Of a stretch of DNA of 64,000 nt, positions 35,589-45,150 are shown piece after piece. Origin of the DNA: UBA8752 sp040261275 (GTDB lineage Bacteria > Bacteroidota > Bacteroidia > Flavobacteriales_D > Sanyastnellaceae); NCBI GenBank assembly GCA_040261275.1, contig JBDQOI010000004.1:1-64000 (forward strand). The letters run 5' to 3'. Within the stretch, counting starts at the first letter, position 1. The number at the start of each line of letters is the position of its first letter. The notes below the pieces were generated by a model. The model had not been told where the DNA came from, searched no databases, and saw only the letters and a program-made list of their open reading frames with translations. A program made the translations under genes and the position numbers.

Positions 35589-35954
35589 TCAGTTTCCGAT
35601 TTGGGCGTCGCCTGTGGTCGGTGCCATCCATTCAATGTGGATCAAATCGGTTCCTGAAGGCAAAGCACTTTGTACCCGCATGAACCCCTGAACTGCCAGA
35701 GCTTCAGTGGAATAGAATTGCCGTACGTCGAAGGTCTTGACTACACCTGGCGCTATCCTCCACTCGAAGATGGCGGCGAAACCATACCTCCCATCTTCGC
35801 CTGACCGGGCAGGGCCAAAATCAGGAAGGGAGCCTGAAAAGCTGTTGTCAAAGGAGGAAGGACGATGGAGCTCGGCCAGGCCCGGGGTTTGAGCCTCTGC
35901 CGCGAATGAGAGGAAGGTGAGCAAAAAAACAGGAAGGAAGAAACGGCACAACAT
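35589..35954 (-). CDS. Small secreted protein, unknown function
   Basis: ATG 35954 gives a clean signal peptide (MLCRFFLPVFLLTFLSFAAEAQ), so it is preferred over the upstream start at 36005. The ~121-residue product has a strand-rich mature part (YGFAAIFEWRIAPGVVKTFD and GTDLIHIEWMAP) that could be a single beta-sandwich or SPOR-like domain. It was not recognised as a known family. It is divergent from yebC. Confidence 0.6.
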   Translation of the reverse strand: MLCRFFLPVFLLTFLSFAAEAQTPGLAELHRPSSFDNSFSGSLPDFGPARSGEDGRYGFAAIFEWRIAPGVVKTFDVRQFYSTEALAVQGFMRVQSALPSGTDLIHIEWMAPTTGDAQIGN

Positions 35955-36027
35955 GGGCGAAGACTTTTCCCCTGATACGCACTGATACGCACCTGGGTTT
36001 CGCACATGCGGAAGAAAGTGCTCCTCC

Positions 36028-36035
36028 TATCTTTG
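36028..36035 (+). promoter_or_regulatory. Putative -7 element (TATCTTTG) of yebC
   Basis: A perfect TAnnTTTG box ends 5 nt before the yebC ATG at 36041. If it is used, transcription would start at or next to the start codon, giving a leaderless or near-leaderless mRNA. Confidence 0.45.
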
Positions 36036-36040
36036 ACTGC

Positions 36041-36772
36041 ATGGGAAGAGCCTTTGAATTTCGCAAGGAGAGGAAAATGAAGAGGTGGGCTGCCATGTCC
36101 AAGACATTCGCCCGTCTGAACAAGGATATCATCCTGTCCATCAAAGAGGGGGGGGGCATAGCTGATCCTGAGTTGAATGCGCGTTTGCGTGCCGTCATTC
36201 AGAACTGTCGAGCGGCCAACATGCCCAAAGACAACATCGAACGGGCCATCAAAAAGGCAACGGACAAGGATTCAGCAGACCTGAAGCAAGTTACTTTCGA
36301 GGGATATGGCCCTCATGGGGTTGCGGTATTCGTGGAAACTGCCACTGATAATAACAACCGCACGGTAGCCAATGTGCGCAGCTATTTCAATAAATGCAAT
36401 GGCTCATTGGGGACCAATGGCAGTGTCGAGTTCATGTTCACCCACGTCTGCCATTTCAAAATTTCCGCTGAAGGTCAGGATGCGGAGGAATTGGAACTGG
36501 AGTTGATTGATTACGGAGCGGAAGAAATTGGGTTGGACGAGGATTCCATCGTGATTTATGGGCCCTTCGAGAGCTTTGGTGGCATCCAGAAAAAATTGGA
36601 GGAGGACGGAATTGAAATCGCGGAATCAGGATTCGACCGGATTCCGGCAACCACAAAGGATCTAGGGGCCGAGGAGACCCTTGAGGTAGAAAAGCTGATT
36701 GAAAAGCTCGAAGAAGACGAGGACGTCCAGAACGTCTTTCACACCATGAGTTCGAGCTCTGAAGACGGGTAA
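36041..36772 (+). CDS. yebC: YebC/PmpR-family protein
   Basis: The 243-residue protein opens with the family hallmark MGRAFEFRKERKMKRWA, followed by MSKTFARLNKDI, AANMPKDNIERAIKKA, VTFEGYGPHGVAVFVET, and NRTVANVRSYFNKCNG with GSVEFMF. Its length is normal for the family. YebC proteins were long annotated as transcription regulators. Some members are now linked to translation, relieving ribosome stalling at proline stretches. Expression here may be leaderless. It is convergent with the small repeat protein at 36786. Confidence 0.95.
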   Translation: MGRAFEFRKERKMKRWAAMSKTFARLNKDIILSIKEGGGIADPELNARLRAVIQNCRAANMPKDNIERAIKKATDKDSADLKQVTFEGYGPHGVAVFVETATDNNNRTVANVRSYFNKCNGSLGTNGSVEFMFTHVCHFKISAEGQDAEELELELIDYGAEEIGLDEDSIVIYGPFESFGGIQKKLEEDGIEIAESGFDRIPATTKDLGAEETLEVEKLIEKLEEDEDVQNVFHTMSSSSEDG

Positions 36773-36785
36773 TACCGTCCGCGGC

Positions 36786-37235
36786 TTATTCGCAAACGAC
36801 CCCAAACTCGACGAGGAGCTGGAGCAGGTCATTGGTACCCACGATTCCGTCGGGCACGATGTCAGCCAAACAACTTTGATCCGTGGAGAAAACGCAAGAG
36901 CCGTCATCCACATCTGCATCGGCCACATAATTGAATGCGGTCGGATATGTGCATCCGCATTGAGCAGGGTGGTCAAGAATGGTAAAACTCACCGAGGCTT
37001 GTTGCCCCCCCTCGTCTTCTGCCGAGAGCACATAATCACCTGCAGCAAGTGCATTCAAATCGACATTGGTGAGGTAGGTCACTTCTCCAATGGCGCCCGT
37101 GGGAATCAGCTCCACCATACCTGTTGCACTTCCATTGCAGCGCGTGGAATAACTCAACGCCGCAATGGACAATTGACCGAAAAAAGAGGCGGAAATCCCC
37201 ATCAGGGACAGGGTGAAAAATACCTTTCGGAGCAT
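36786..37235 (-). CDS. Small secreted SprB-like/Cys-repeat protein with degenerate dockerin-like tail
   Basis: The 149-residue product has a signal peptide ending ASFFGQ. Residues about 25-95 look like one SprB-type repeat (RCNGSATGMVELIPTGAIGE, then LAAGDYVLSAEDEGGQQASV). One Cys repeat follows (CGCTYPTAFNYVADADVDDG). The last 28 residues are a single tail motif, CLADIVPDGIVGTNDLLQLL, ending VEFGVVCE. The third Ca-binding position of the loop is Val instead of Asp or Asn, so metal binding may be weak. It is a minimal example of the repeat-plus-tail architecture seen in the giant genes. Confidence 0.72.
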   Translation of the reverse strand: MLRKVFFTLSLMGISASFFGQLSIAALSYSTRCNGSATGMVELIPTGAIGEVTYLTNVDLNALAAGDYVLSAEDEGGQQASVSFTILDHPAQCGCTYPTAFNYVADADVDDGSCVFSTDQSCLADIVPDGIVGTNDLLQLLVEFGVVCE

Positions 37236-37412
37236 GCTGGATAATTTGGTGAAATGAATTTAGTTCAGTTCGGCGTCAAAACAAGAAATGGCGCTAAATC
37301 AATACATGTAATGCTTGTAATAACCACTGAAATATAATATAACACTATAAAACTGCGGAATTTGCCCGCTAGTTTTTTGTTTCCGCTTCTGAAAAGCGAT
37401 TAATTTTAGGAC
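37236..37412. other. AT-rich divergent intergenic region
   Basis: This 177-bp stretch is much richer in A+T than the surrounding genes, with runs such as AATATAATATAACACTATAA. It separates two divergent repeat-protein genes and should contain both promoters. I found no perfect TAnnTTTG box; TAGTTTTTTG (near 37371-37380) is the nearest match for the plus-strand gene. Confidence 0.4.
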
Positions 37413-40400
37413 ATGGACCGAATTCGCCAGAACCTCTCACTGGTTGTCATCATTTTGCTTGGCGCCACTGTCCCGATTTTTGGGCAGACCACCCCGATTT
37501 TCAACACCACATCAGGGGTGTATCATAATTCCCTCATCGAGGCCATGAACAATGTTTCGGCAGGGGATGTGATCACGCTCGCCGCGGTGACTTTCGACGA
37601 GCGCATCCTCATCGAGGCGCCGCTGTCTCTCTTGGGCGATCCTGGCGGTGGTACTGTCATCGATATTCGCGGAAAGGTGGGTTGGGGCATTTGGCTGGGC
37701 AGCAGTGGCATCACACTCGAGAACATCACAGTTCTTTCCGACAACTTGCACCAAGGCTACGGCCTTCACTGTGATCCGGGAACGACGGATTTGACGCTGA
37801 AGAATGTCCGCGTACTCAACAATGCGACATCAGGCATAGACCTCAATGGCCTGGTAGGACCTGGCGAAAACCTGATCGAGAACTGCGAAGTCATCAATTC
37901 TGGTGCGGGGTTCGGTTTGGCGATGAGCAGTTGTCAGAATGTGGTGGTCCGCAATTTCAGCTCTTCCAAAAACGGATACGGTGATATCGGCATCTTGGAG
38001 AGCGCATACACCAGCAACCGCTCACTGGATTTGACCTTTGAAGGATCCATGGATCTGAGTGGCCCTCAAGGAGACGGTCTCGGCGGCATCATCATTCAAT
38101 CCGATTCGACCGTCATCGATCCGGGTATCGGTTTGTCCTTTGACATTGACATGCAGGCGGGGCTCATTCACCAATTGACGGGAACCACGACTTACGACGG
38201 AAATCCTTTGGGTTTCCTCCTCTGCAAGTCCGATGTGGTGGCCAGTCTATCGAGCAATTTGACCGAGGGTCTGGGTGTTTCGGATTTGCTGGGGCGCAAT
38301 CTGTTGACAGGAGAAGTTGAGATCTGGCCGGGAATGTCCCTTCAAGAGGCCGTAAACGCAGCCAACGACGAGGACATCATTCGTGTGGCCCAACCCGGTG
38401 TTTATGACACGGTTTCCGTCTCCATCAACAAGTCCATCACCATTTTGGGCCCCAATGTGGGGGTGCTCCCCGATGATCCATTGCGGGATACCGAAGCCGT
38501 ATTTGCCGGTGGACTGAACATCAGCGCCTCAAACGTTACCATTGATGGAATTCGCATCCTCGGAAAGAACGATGCACCAACAGGACTTCAGGTAACTGCC
38601 GGAGCGGACAACGTTTCCATCAGCAATTCGGTCATTCGAGGTTGGTTCGAAGAATCAGGGAATTTGACTCCTGTCGGTTTGGTTGTGGAAGGCAATGTGG
38701 ATCTGACGGGTTGCTCTCTGCGGAATTGGCCGATTGCAGCCCGGTTGAATTCGGGCTCCGCGTCATTGACCGACTGCATCATTACGGACAACCGGGGCGG
38801 TTTTGAAATGAACAGCAGCAACGGCGGCAGTGATGAAGCCCGTTTCAGCAATTGCACGCTGAGGAATGCCGGAGCCGATGCATTCCGAATCCAAGCGGCG
38901 GATGCGGCAGACAGCCTTGTGATTACAGGAGGCACGGCCAACCTTCACGGATATGCGTTGCGGTTCGACCAAGAATGCAGCTACAGGATAGAGGGAGGAG
39001 TATACTCCGAATCTGAAATTCAAATCCTGGGCTTGAACACCGAAAAGCGCATCGCCCTCTGCGAAGGAAACGACTTCAATAATCCCGCCATTGTCATTGA
39101 CGCTTGTACGGACAACACTGCGGTGAACTTTGAGCCCTGTGCCACCATCGATTCCGGGAATTGCCAATTCGGTGGTTGTACCGACATCGGGGCCTGCAAT
39201 TATGATGAGAATGCCGCGCAAAACGATGGCAGCTGTGATTTCCAGACCTGCGCGGGTTGCACGAATCCCATTGCGTGTAATTATGATGATACCGCCACCA
39301 TCGAAGACGGTTCTTGCGAGTACATCAGCTGCCGTGGCTGCACCGACCCGACAGCCTTGAACTATGCTTCCAGTGCAACCTATGACGACGGATCTTGTCT
39401 TTTCCCAGGTTGTACGAATCCTGAAGCCGACAACTATGACGCCGACGCCAACTTCGATAATGGAGTCTGCTTCTTCTACGGTTGCACAGACGCAGGAGCT
39501 TGTAATTTCGATCCCACAGCCAACCTCAATCTGGGCACGTGCGACTTTACCAGCTGTGCGGGTTGTTTGAACCCCCGGGCTTGCAACTACGATGCAACGG
39601 CTACTATCGACACACAAAATTGTGATTTCACGAGCTGCCGTGGATGTACCAATCCCGACGCCCTGAATTATGACCCGTCTGCTACGGTGGATGACGGTTC
39701 CTGCCGCATTGCAGGTTGTACCGATGCTGGGGCTACCAATTATGACGCAGATGCCAACATCAATGACGGATCCTGCATTTTCAGCGGTTGTTTGGACGCA
39801 ACAGCTTGCAACTATGATCCGAATGCCAGTGTGAACGATGGCAGCTGTGAATTCACCTCCTGTGCCGGTTGTGCCATTGAGGGGTTCTGCAACTACGACC
39901 CCGATGTCACCATTCACGACGGCAGCTTGTGTGACTACCTCAGCTGCTGTGGCGATCCTGCTGCCACCAACTATGACGCCGCCATTCTGCCGCAGTTGAC
40001 CTTCGGATGCACATATGGAGGCGCCGCAGGTATGGCGTTCCTTGAGACGTGCACCTTGCCCATCGCATGCAACTACCTCGCCGATGCTTCTTGCGAATTT
40101 GACTCCTGCGCGGGGTGCACGGATCCCGCAGCTTGCAATTATGACGCTTCTGCGTCGCTGAGCACCAATACCTGTGTGTACCCCATGGACATTTACGGCG
40201 ATGCCAACGTGGATTGCGATGGCAACTGTTTGAATGACACCGATGGTGATGGTATCTGCGATGAAGATGAAGTCAATGGCTGCACGGACGAGGCCGCCTG
40301 CAACTATGACGAAGCAGCTACGCAGGACGACGGATCCTGTGAGTCGACGTCCTGTGGAGGGTGCACGGACAGTGGAGCGTGCAATTATGATGCGAATGCA

Positions 40401-41969
40401 CTCCTGAATGATGGGTCCTGTGACTACAACATCTGTGCAGGATGCACCGACCCTGCAGCTTGCGATTACGATGCCACCGCGACCATTTCCGGAGAATGCA
40501 CCTTCCCTGTCGACATCCATGGTAGCGATGCTGTCGATTGCGATGGGAACTGCCTTTCCGACACAGACGGTGACGGCGTCTGCGATGGCGACGAAATTTT
40601 GGGCTGCGACAATGCCAGCGCCTGTAATTACAATGCATCTGCAACTGAGAATGATGGGAGCTGTGACCTTTTGTCCTGCAAGGGGTGCATGGATGAGACG
40701 GCTTGCAATTTCGATGCGTCGGCCACCAGCCCGGATGAGAGTTGTGATTATGTGAGCTGCGCAGGATGCTTGGACCCGTTGGCTTGTAACTACGATGCGA
40801 CGGCCACCAACAATGACCTTTGCACCTATCCCGTAGAGGACTACCTCGATTGCGCCGGCAACTGCTTGGTTGACACCGACGGAGATGGCGTCTGCGACCC
40901 CAATGAAGTGGTAGGTTGCAAGGATGCTGAAGCTTGTAACTTCTCAGAAACCGCGACAGAGGACGACGGAAGTTGCGACTACTTGGACTGTGCGGGCTGC
41001 ACCAATCCAGGGGCATGCAATTTTGACGATACGGCGACCATCAACGATGGCAGTTGCAATTACACCTCCTGCCAGGGCTGCACGGACCCCGAGGCCTGCA
41101 ATTACATTGCAGGAGCCACGACGGATGACGGCAGCTGCATTTATGTCTTGGATCTGTTCAATGTCAACTACCTGACTTGTGACGAAGAATGCGAGAATGA
41201 TGCGGACGGAGACGGAATTTGCGACGAATTGGAGATCAGTGGATGCACTGACTCCACCGCATGCAACTACAGCGCCGCAGCAGAAATCGATGACAGCTCC
41301 TGCGAATTCACGAGCTGCGGAGGTTGTTTGGATGAAGACGCATGCAACTACAACGAAGGCGCCGAGTTCAGCGACGGTTCTTGTAGCTACCCGTCTACAT
41401 TGTACGGAAAGGACTATGTGGACTGCTTCAATGTATGCTTGAACGATGCCAACGGAGACGGTATTTGCGACGAGGAGGAGTCGGGCTGTACCGACCCTAC
41501 CGCCTGTAACTACGACCCGATCCCCGCTACAGACGACGGTTCATGTTTCTTCCCCGCAGAGGACTATTTGGATTGTGATGGCAATTGTTTGAACGACACC
41601 GATGGAGATGGAGTTTGCGATGAAATCGAAGTATCGGGTTGCATCGATCCTACGGCGTGCGGATACAATGCTGCCGCAACTGATGATGATGGCTCCTGTC
41701 AATACGTGGTAGACGATTGCGACAGTTGTGTAGACAATGTTTTCTTCGATGGAGATGCAGACAATGATGGCTTTTGTGATGACTATGTCTGTCCAGGAGA
41801 TTTCAATGGGGATGGTATTCGCAGCGCTTCCGATGTATTGGTAGTACTCGCTGCTTATGGCTGTGACACCGATTGTGGTTCAGCTGACCTGGATGGGAAT
41901 GGATTCGTCACTGCATCTGACGTTCTTGCGATGCTGAGTTACTTCGGTACGCTCTGTCCGAACAATTAA
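37413..41969 (+). CDS. Large secreted beta-helix protein with about 27 Cys-rich repeats and a double dockerin-like tail
   Basis: The product has 1518 residues and a signal peptide ending PIFGQ. Residues about 28-560 are a right-handed parallel beta-helix, with repeated short strands such as GWGIWLGSSGITLENITVL and IRVAQPGVYDTVSVSINKS, in the style of NosD or pectate-lyase-like proteins. No catalytic site is evident. Residues about 565-1440 carry about 27 Cys repeats interspersed with TSP3-like spacers (DCDGNCLSDTDGDGVCD). The C-terminus is the full tail CPGDFNGDGI...DVLVVLAAYGC followed by ADLDGNGF...VLAMLSYFG. It has a paralogue immediately downstream. A structural or adhesive surface role is inferred from the architecture. 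Confidence 0.85.
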   Translation: MDRIRQNLSLVVIILLGATVPIFGQTTPIFNTTSGVYHNSLIEAMNNVSAGDVITLAAVTFDERILIEAPLSLLGDPGGGTVIDIRGKVGWGIWLGSSGITLENITVLSDNLHQGYGLHCDPGTTDLTLKNVRVLNNATSGIDLNGLVGPGENLIENCEVINSGAGFGLAMSSCQNVVVRNFSSSKNGYGDIGILESAYTSNRSLDLTFEGSMDLSGPQGDGLGGIIIQSDSTVIDPGIGLSFDIDMQAGLIHQLTGTTTYDGNPLGFLLCKSDVVASLSSNLTEGLGVSDLLGRNLLTGEVEIWPGMSLQEAVNAANDEDIIRVAQPGVYDTVSVSINKSITILGPNVGVLPDDPLRDTEAVFAGGLNISASNVTIDGIRILGKNDAPTGLQVTAGADNVSISNSVIRGWFEESGNLTPVGLVVEGNVDLTGCSLRNWPIAARLNSGSASLTDCIITDNRGGFEMNSSNGGSDEARFSNCTLRNAGADAFRIQAADAADSLVITGGTANLHGYALRFDQECSYRIEGGVYSESEIQILGLNTEKRIALCEGNDFNNPAIVIDACTDNTAVNFEPCATIDSGNCQFGGCTDIGACNYDENAAQNDGSCDFQTCAGCTNPIACNYDDTATIEDGSCEYISCRGCTDPTALNYASSATYDDGSCLFPGCTNPEADNYDADANFDNGVCFFYGCTDAGACNFDPTANLNLGTCDFTSCAGCLNPRACNYDATATIDTQNCDFTSCRGCTNPDALNYDPSATVDDGSCRIAGCTDAGATNYDADANINDGSCIFSGCLDATACNYDPNASVNDGSCEFTSCAGCAIEGFCNYDPDVTIHDGSLCDYLSCCGDPAATNYDAAILPQLTFGCTYGGAAGMAFLETCTLPIACNYLADASCEFDSCAGCTDPAACNYDASASLSTNTCVYPMDIYGDANVDCDGNCLNDTDGDGICDEDEVNGCTDEAACNYDEAATQDDGSCESTSCGGCTDSGACNYDANALLNDGSCDYNICAGCTDPAACDYDATATISGECTFPVDIHGSDAVDCDGNCLSDTDGDGVCDGDEILGCDNASACNYNASATENDGSCDLLSCKGCMDETACNFDASATSPDESCDYVSCAGCLDPLACNYDATATNNDLCTYPVEDYLDCAGNCLVDTDGDGVCDPNEVVGCKDAEACNFSETATEDDGSCDYLDCAGCTNPGACNFDDTATINDGSCNYTSCQGCTDPEACNYIAGATTDDGSCIYVLDLFNVNYLTCDEECENDADGDGICDELEISGCTDSTACNYSAAAEIDDSSCEFTSCGGCLDEDACNYNEGAEFSDGSCSYPSTLYGKDYVDCFNVCLNDANGDGICDEEESGCTDPTACNYDPIPATDDGSCFFPAEDYLDCDGNCLNDTDGDGVCDEIEVSGCIDPTACGYNAAATDDDGSCQYVVDDCDSCVDNVFFDGDADNDGFCDDYVCPGDFNGDGIRSASDVLVVLAAYGCDTDCGSADLDGNGFVTASDVLAMLSYFGTLCPNN

Positions 41970-41989
41970 CCCCCAACTTCAACACATTG

Positions 41990-42018
41990 AAAAGGGCCGC
42001 GTCAGCGGCCCTTTTTTA
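41990..42018 (+). terminator. Rho-independent terminator
   Basis: AAAGGGCCGC pairs perfectly with GCGGCCCTTT across the tetraloop GTCA and is followed by a T run. It ends the beta-helix gene 21 bp after its stop codon. Confidence 0.92.
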
Positions 42019-42084
42019 TTGCCTAAGATTCGACGAACACAATATATATGTAGCTCGATAGTAGGAATAAGCCGACGTTTACTT

Positions 42085-42092
42085 TATATTTG
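42085..42092 (+). promoter_or_regulatory. Putative -7 element (TATATTTG) of the second beta-helix gene
   Basis: A perfect TAnnTTTG octamer lies 19 nt before the ATG at 42112, in an AT-rich stretch after the terminator. No clear -33 TTTG was found. Confidence 0.5.
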
Positions 42093-42111
42093 TAGACGAA
42101 TTGGTGAAATC

Positions 42112-45051
42112 ATGCGACGAATTCTGACTTTCTTGTTCCTCTCCGCCTTTGCTCTTACCGCCAGGGCTCAAATCATTCCGGATTCACCCGTGGTGAATGT
42201 GAACACCGGAAGTGAACACGAGACCTTGAGTGACGCACTGGCCGATGCTCAGCCCGGTGATCATCTCGAACTCGCGGAGTATCGCTTTGTCGAACATGTG
42301 GTCCTGGACATGCCCATTACATTGTCCGGAGCTGACGATGGGACAACCATCATCGACGTCTCGCAAGAAGACGGATGGGGCATCACCCTTTCAAGCGATA
42401 ACATCACTTTGGAAGACATTACCGTGGTTTCAGGTGATGTCAACACAGCATATGCCATTCACAGCGAGCCGGGCATCACAGGTTTGACCCTTGAGAGGAT
42501 CTCGGTATACAACTCCATCAGGACTTGCATCGACCTGAACGGGCTGACGGGGCCTTCCTTGAACACATTGAGGGACATTACCGTTTCCGGGAGCAGCATC
42601 GGTTTCGGAGTTGCACTCAGTGCTTGTGCATACGTGCTTGTAGAAAATGTGGACAGTGAAGACAATGGCTATGGAGACATCGCTGTCATGACATCGAATT
42701 ACTCGAACCAAGAAATTCACGACATCGTCTTTATGGGCGACTTAAACCTACAAGGGCCGGAGAGTCTCGGCGGCGGCGGAGTGGTGGTTCAGGTAGATCC
42801 CGCAGATGTGCCCGTGGGAACCGGCACCGGATTTCCCATCAGCATCAATTCGACGGGGTATGACTATCTGCTCGAAGCCCCCGGTGACCTCACGGGATGC
42901 ATATTGGTTCACAACGACGATGTTCGTCAAATCGCCCAGACCCTGAGCGCCAACATTGCGCCCCTGGTATCCTATGATATGTTTACCCAGAACATGGTCG
43001 TATTTCCTGGTATGTCCGTGCAAAGTGCCCTTGATGTAGCAGACGAAAACGCCATCATCGAAGTAGAATCAGGCACCTACGACGCAGCGCCCCTTTCGAT
43101 TTCTTCAAGCGTCACGCTCAAAGGAGCCAATGCAGGTGTGCCCGCGACAGGTTCTCGATCTGCAGAGAGCTTTTTGAGCGGTGTGATCGTCACGGGAGGT
43201 TCTCCCGTTATTGACGGATTCAGAATCAATGCCGGCGCTGGACATGGAGTGGAAGTTCAATCCGGAGCGACCAACGTATCGGTCCGCAACACCGTGCTCC
43301 ATGGCGGGGTGGATAGCGAAGGGTTTGGCATCGTCACCCGCCACGATGTGGTGGTGGAAAATGTGAAAGTCTCAGGGTTTGCAGAGGCCATTCGTCAATG
43401 GTCCGGCCAACTCGATGTCTTCAGCTGTCAGTTGGAGCAAAATGAACTGGGTCTATCGGTTCATCACGACGCTGCCAGCGTAGGCTCCACCTTGGTACAG
43501 AACACCTATTTCGAGAACACGGGTGCGCCCGGCGTGGTGCTTCACACAGGGGATGCCGCCGACACGTTCACGATGGAGAGCGCTGTGCTGAACCTGCACA
43601 CCACGGCCTTCCAAAGAGACGGGGAGACCCAATTGAACCTCTCAGGCAACACCTTTACGAACTCAGAATTGCAGACATCGGGTTTGAGTCGCGATGAGAA
43701 ACTGGACCTCTGCGCATCCAACACCTTTGAACCGTCACAGCGCATCAGCGGGTGCACGGACCCGAGTGCGGACAATTACGAAACTTGTGCGACCATCGCT
43801 CAAGGATGCATCTACTTCGGATGTACCTCACCCAAGGCGTGCAACTTTGATGCAGCCGCCAATACCGACGATGGCACCTGTGATTTCACAACCTGTGCGG
43901 GATGCCCGCTTGATTTCGCTTGCAACTACGACCCTGAAGCCGAACTGTACAAAGTGGAGGCTTGCGAGTTCACCAGTTGCGAGGGCGCGGGCATGACCGG
44001 TTCGGATGGCGCGAGGGGAGGAATGATGTCCCTGGCTGGCTGCACCATTCCCCAGGCGTGCAACTACGATGCGAATGCGGACACGGACGATGGAAGTTGC
44101 TCTTTTGATTGCTACGGATGCCAAGATGATGTGGCATGCAACTATGACGCGGCGTATACACAGCCCGCGAACGTGACTTGCCTCTATGCGCAAGACCTTC
44201 ATGTGTCCACCTTCGTCGATTGCGACGGAAACTGCCTGACGGACGACAATGCCAATGGAATTTGCGACCAGGAGGAAGTGAGCGGTTGCACGGATGAAGG
44301 CGCCTGCAACTTCCTGAACTCCGCCACGCTGGATGATGGCGGATGTGATTACGCCACCTGTGCCGGGTGCACGAATCCGGCCGCTTGCAACTTCGATAGT
44401 GAAGCCCTTCTGACCGATAGCAGCTGTGACTACCAATCGTGTTCGGGGTGCATGGATGCCAATGCGTGCAACTACGTTGAGGCCGCCACCATTGATGATG
44501 GATCCTGCCAATTCCCGGTGGATTTGTACAACAAGCCCTATGTGGATTGTGATGCGGTATGCTTGAGCGATGCGGACGGTGACGGCATCTGTGATGAGGA
44601 AGAAGAATCGGGGTGCATGGAAGCCGGAGCCTGCAATTACGATGCCGCGGCGACGGACGACGATGGGTCGTGTGAATACACGAGCTGCGCTGGGTGCACG
44701 AGCCCGGATTACTGCAACTTCAATCCAGGTGCTACCATTGACAATGGCACCTGTTTGGCCCCGGAAGACCTGTATCCCGATGCCATTCACGACGGAACCA
44801 GTGCAGTGGATTGCCTCGGGCGCTGCCTCAACGACGAGGATGGAGATGGAATCTGTGATGAATTCGAAGTGGTCTGCCCGGGTGACTTGAATGGAGACGG
44901 TCTCCGCGGAGCGGCTGACATCCTTGTGATGCTGAGTGCATTTGGATGCACTGGAACCTGCGGGGATCCGGACTTGAATGGCGATGGCTACGTCGGCGCG
45001 TCTGACATATTGGTGGCCCTTTCCACTTTCGGACTCGCTTGTCCCCAATAA
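42112..45051 (+). CDS. Paralogous secreted beta-helix protein with about 10 Cys-rich repeats and a double dockerin-like tail
   Basis: ATG 42112 gives a standard signal peptide (MRRILTFLFLSAFALTARAQ); the upstream in-frame start adds an unlikely Arg/Ile-rich extension across the promoter. The 979-residue protein parallels the preceding gene along its beta-helix: both have a GW-G-I-LxSxxITLEDITVxS pattern, a cluster ending NGYGDIxV, and FPGMSVQSALDVADENAIIE. It then has only about 10 Cys repeats. It ends in CPGDLNGDGL...DILVMLSAFGC and PDLNGDGY...DILVALSTFG. The difference in repeat number from its neighbour shows repeat expansion or loss after gene duplication. Confidence 0.85.
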   Translation: MRRILTFLFLSAFALTARAQIIPDSPVVNVNTGSEHETLSDALADAQPGDHLELAEYRFVEHVVLDMPITLSGADDGTTIIDVSQEDGWGITLSSDNITLEDITVVSGDVNTAYAIHSEPGITGLTLERISVYNSIRTCIDLNGLTGPSLNTLRDITVSGSSIGFGVALSACAYVLVENVDSEDNGYGDIAVMTSNYSNQEIHDIVFMGDLNLQGPESLGGGGVVVQVDPADVPVGTGTGFPISINSTGYDYLLEAPGDLTGCILVHNDDVRQIAQTLSANIAPLVSYDMFTQNMVVFPGMSVQSALDVADENAIIEVESGTYDAAPLSISSSVTLKGANAGVPATGSRSAESFLSGVIVTGGSPVIDGFRINAGAGHGVEVQSGATNVSVRNTVLHGGVDSEGFGIVTRHDVVVENVKVSGFAEAIRQWSGQLDVFSCQLEQNELGLSVHHDAASVGSTLVQNTYFENTGAPGVVLHTGDAADTFTMESAVLNLHTTAFQRDGETQLNLSGNTFTNSELQTSGLSRDEKLDLCASNTFEPSQRISGCTDPSADNYETCATIAQGCIYFGCTSPKACNFDAAANTDDGTCDFTTCAGCPLDFACNYDPEAELYKVEACEFTSCEGAGMTGSDGARGGMMSLAGCTIPQACNYDANADTDDGSCSFDCYGCQDDVACNYDAAYTQPANVTCLYAQDLHVSTFVDCDGNCLTDDNANGICDQEEVSGCTDEGACNFLNSATLDDGGCDYATCAGCTNPAACNFDSEALLTDSSCDYQSCSGCMDANACNYVEAATIDDGSCQFPVDLYNKPYVDCDAVCLSDADGDGICDEEEESGCMEAGACNYDAAATDDDGSCEYTSCAGCTSPDYCNFNPGATIDNGTCLAPEDLYPDAIHDGTSAVDCLGRCLNDEDGDGICDEFEVVCPGDLNGDGLRGAADILVMLSAFGCTGTCGDPDLNGDGYVGASDILVALSTFGLACPQ

Positions 45052-45067
45052 TTTTGAATCATATGGC

Positions 45068-45098
45068 CACCGGGGTCCTGCCGTCTGGGACCCCGGTG
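45068..45098 (+). terminator. Strong GC-rich hairpin after the second beta-helix gene
   Basis: CACCGGGGTCC pairs perfectly with GGACCCCGGTG (11 bp, 9-nt loop), 16 bp after the stop codon at 45051. No T run follows, so it may be an mRNA-stabilising 3' structure or a T-less terminator. Confidence 0.55.
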
Positions 45099-45150
45099 CA
45101 GCCACCTGAATGAATCAGGGAATACCTTCAGGCGGACAACCGAAACCACC

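Noticed and set aside
38763..40520. 585-codon open frame on the minus strand
   Set aside because: It runs antisense through the repeated Cys modules of the beta-helix gene. The repeat periodicity keeps that frame open, and it encodes only Ile/Val/Arg-rich sequence with no domain.
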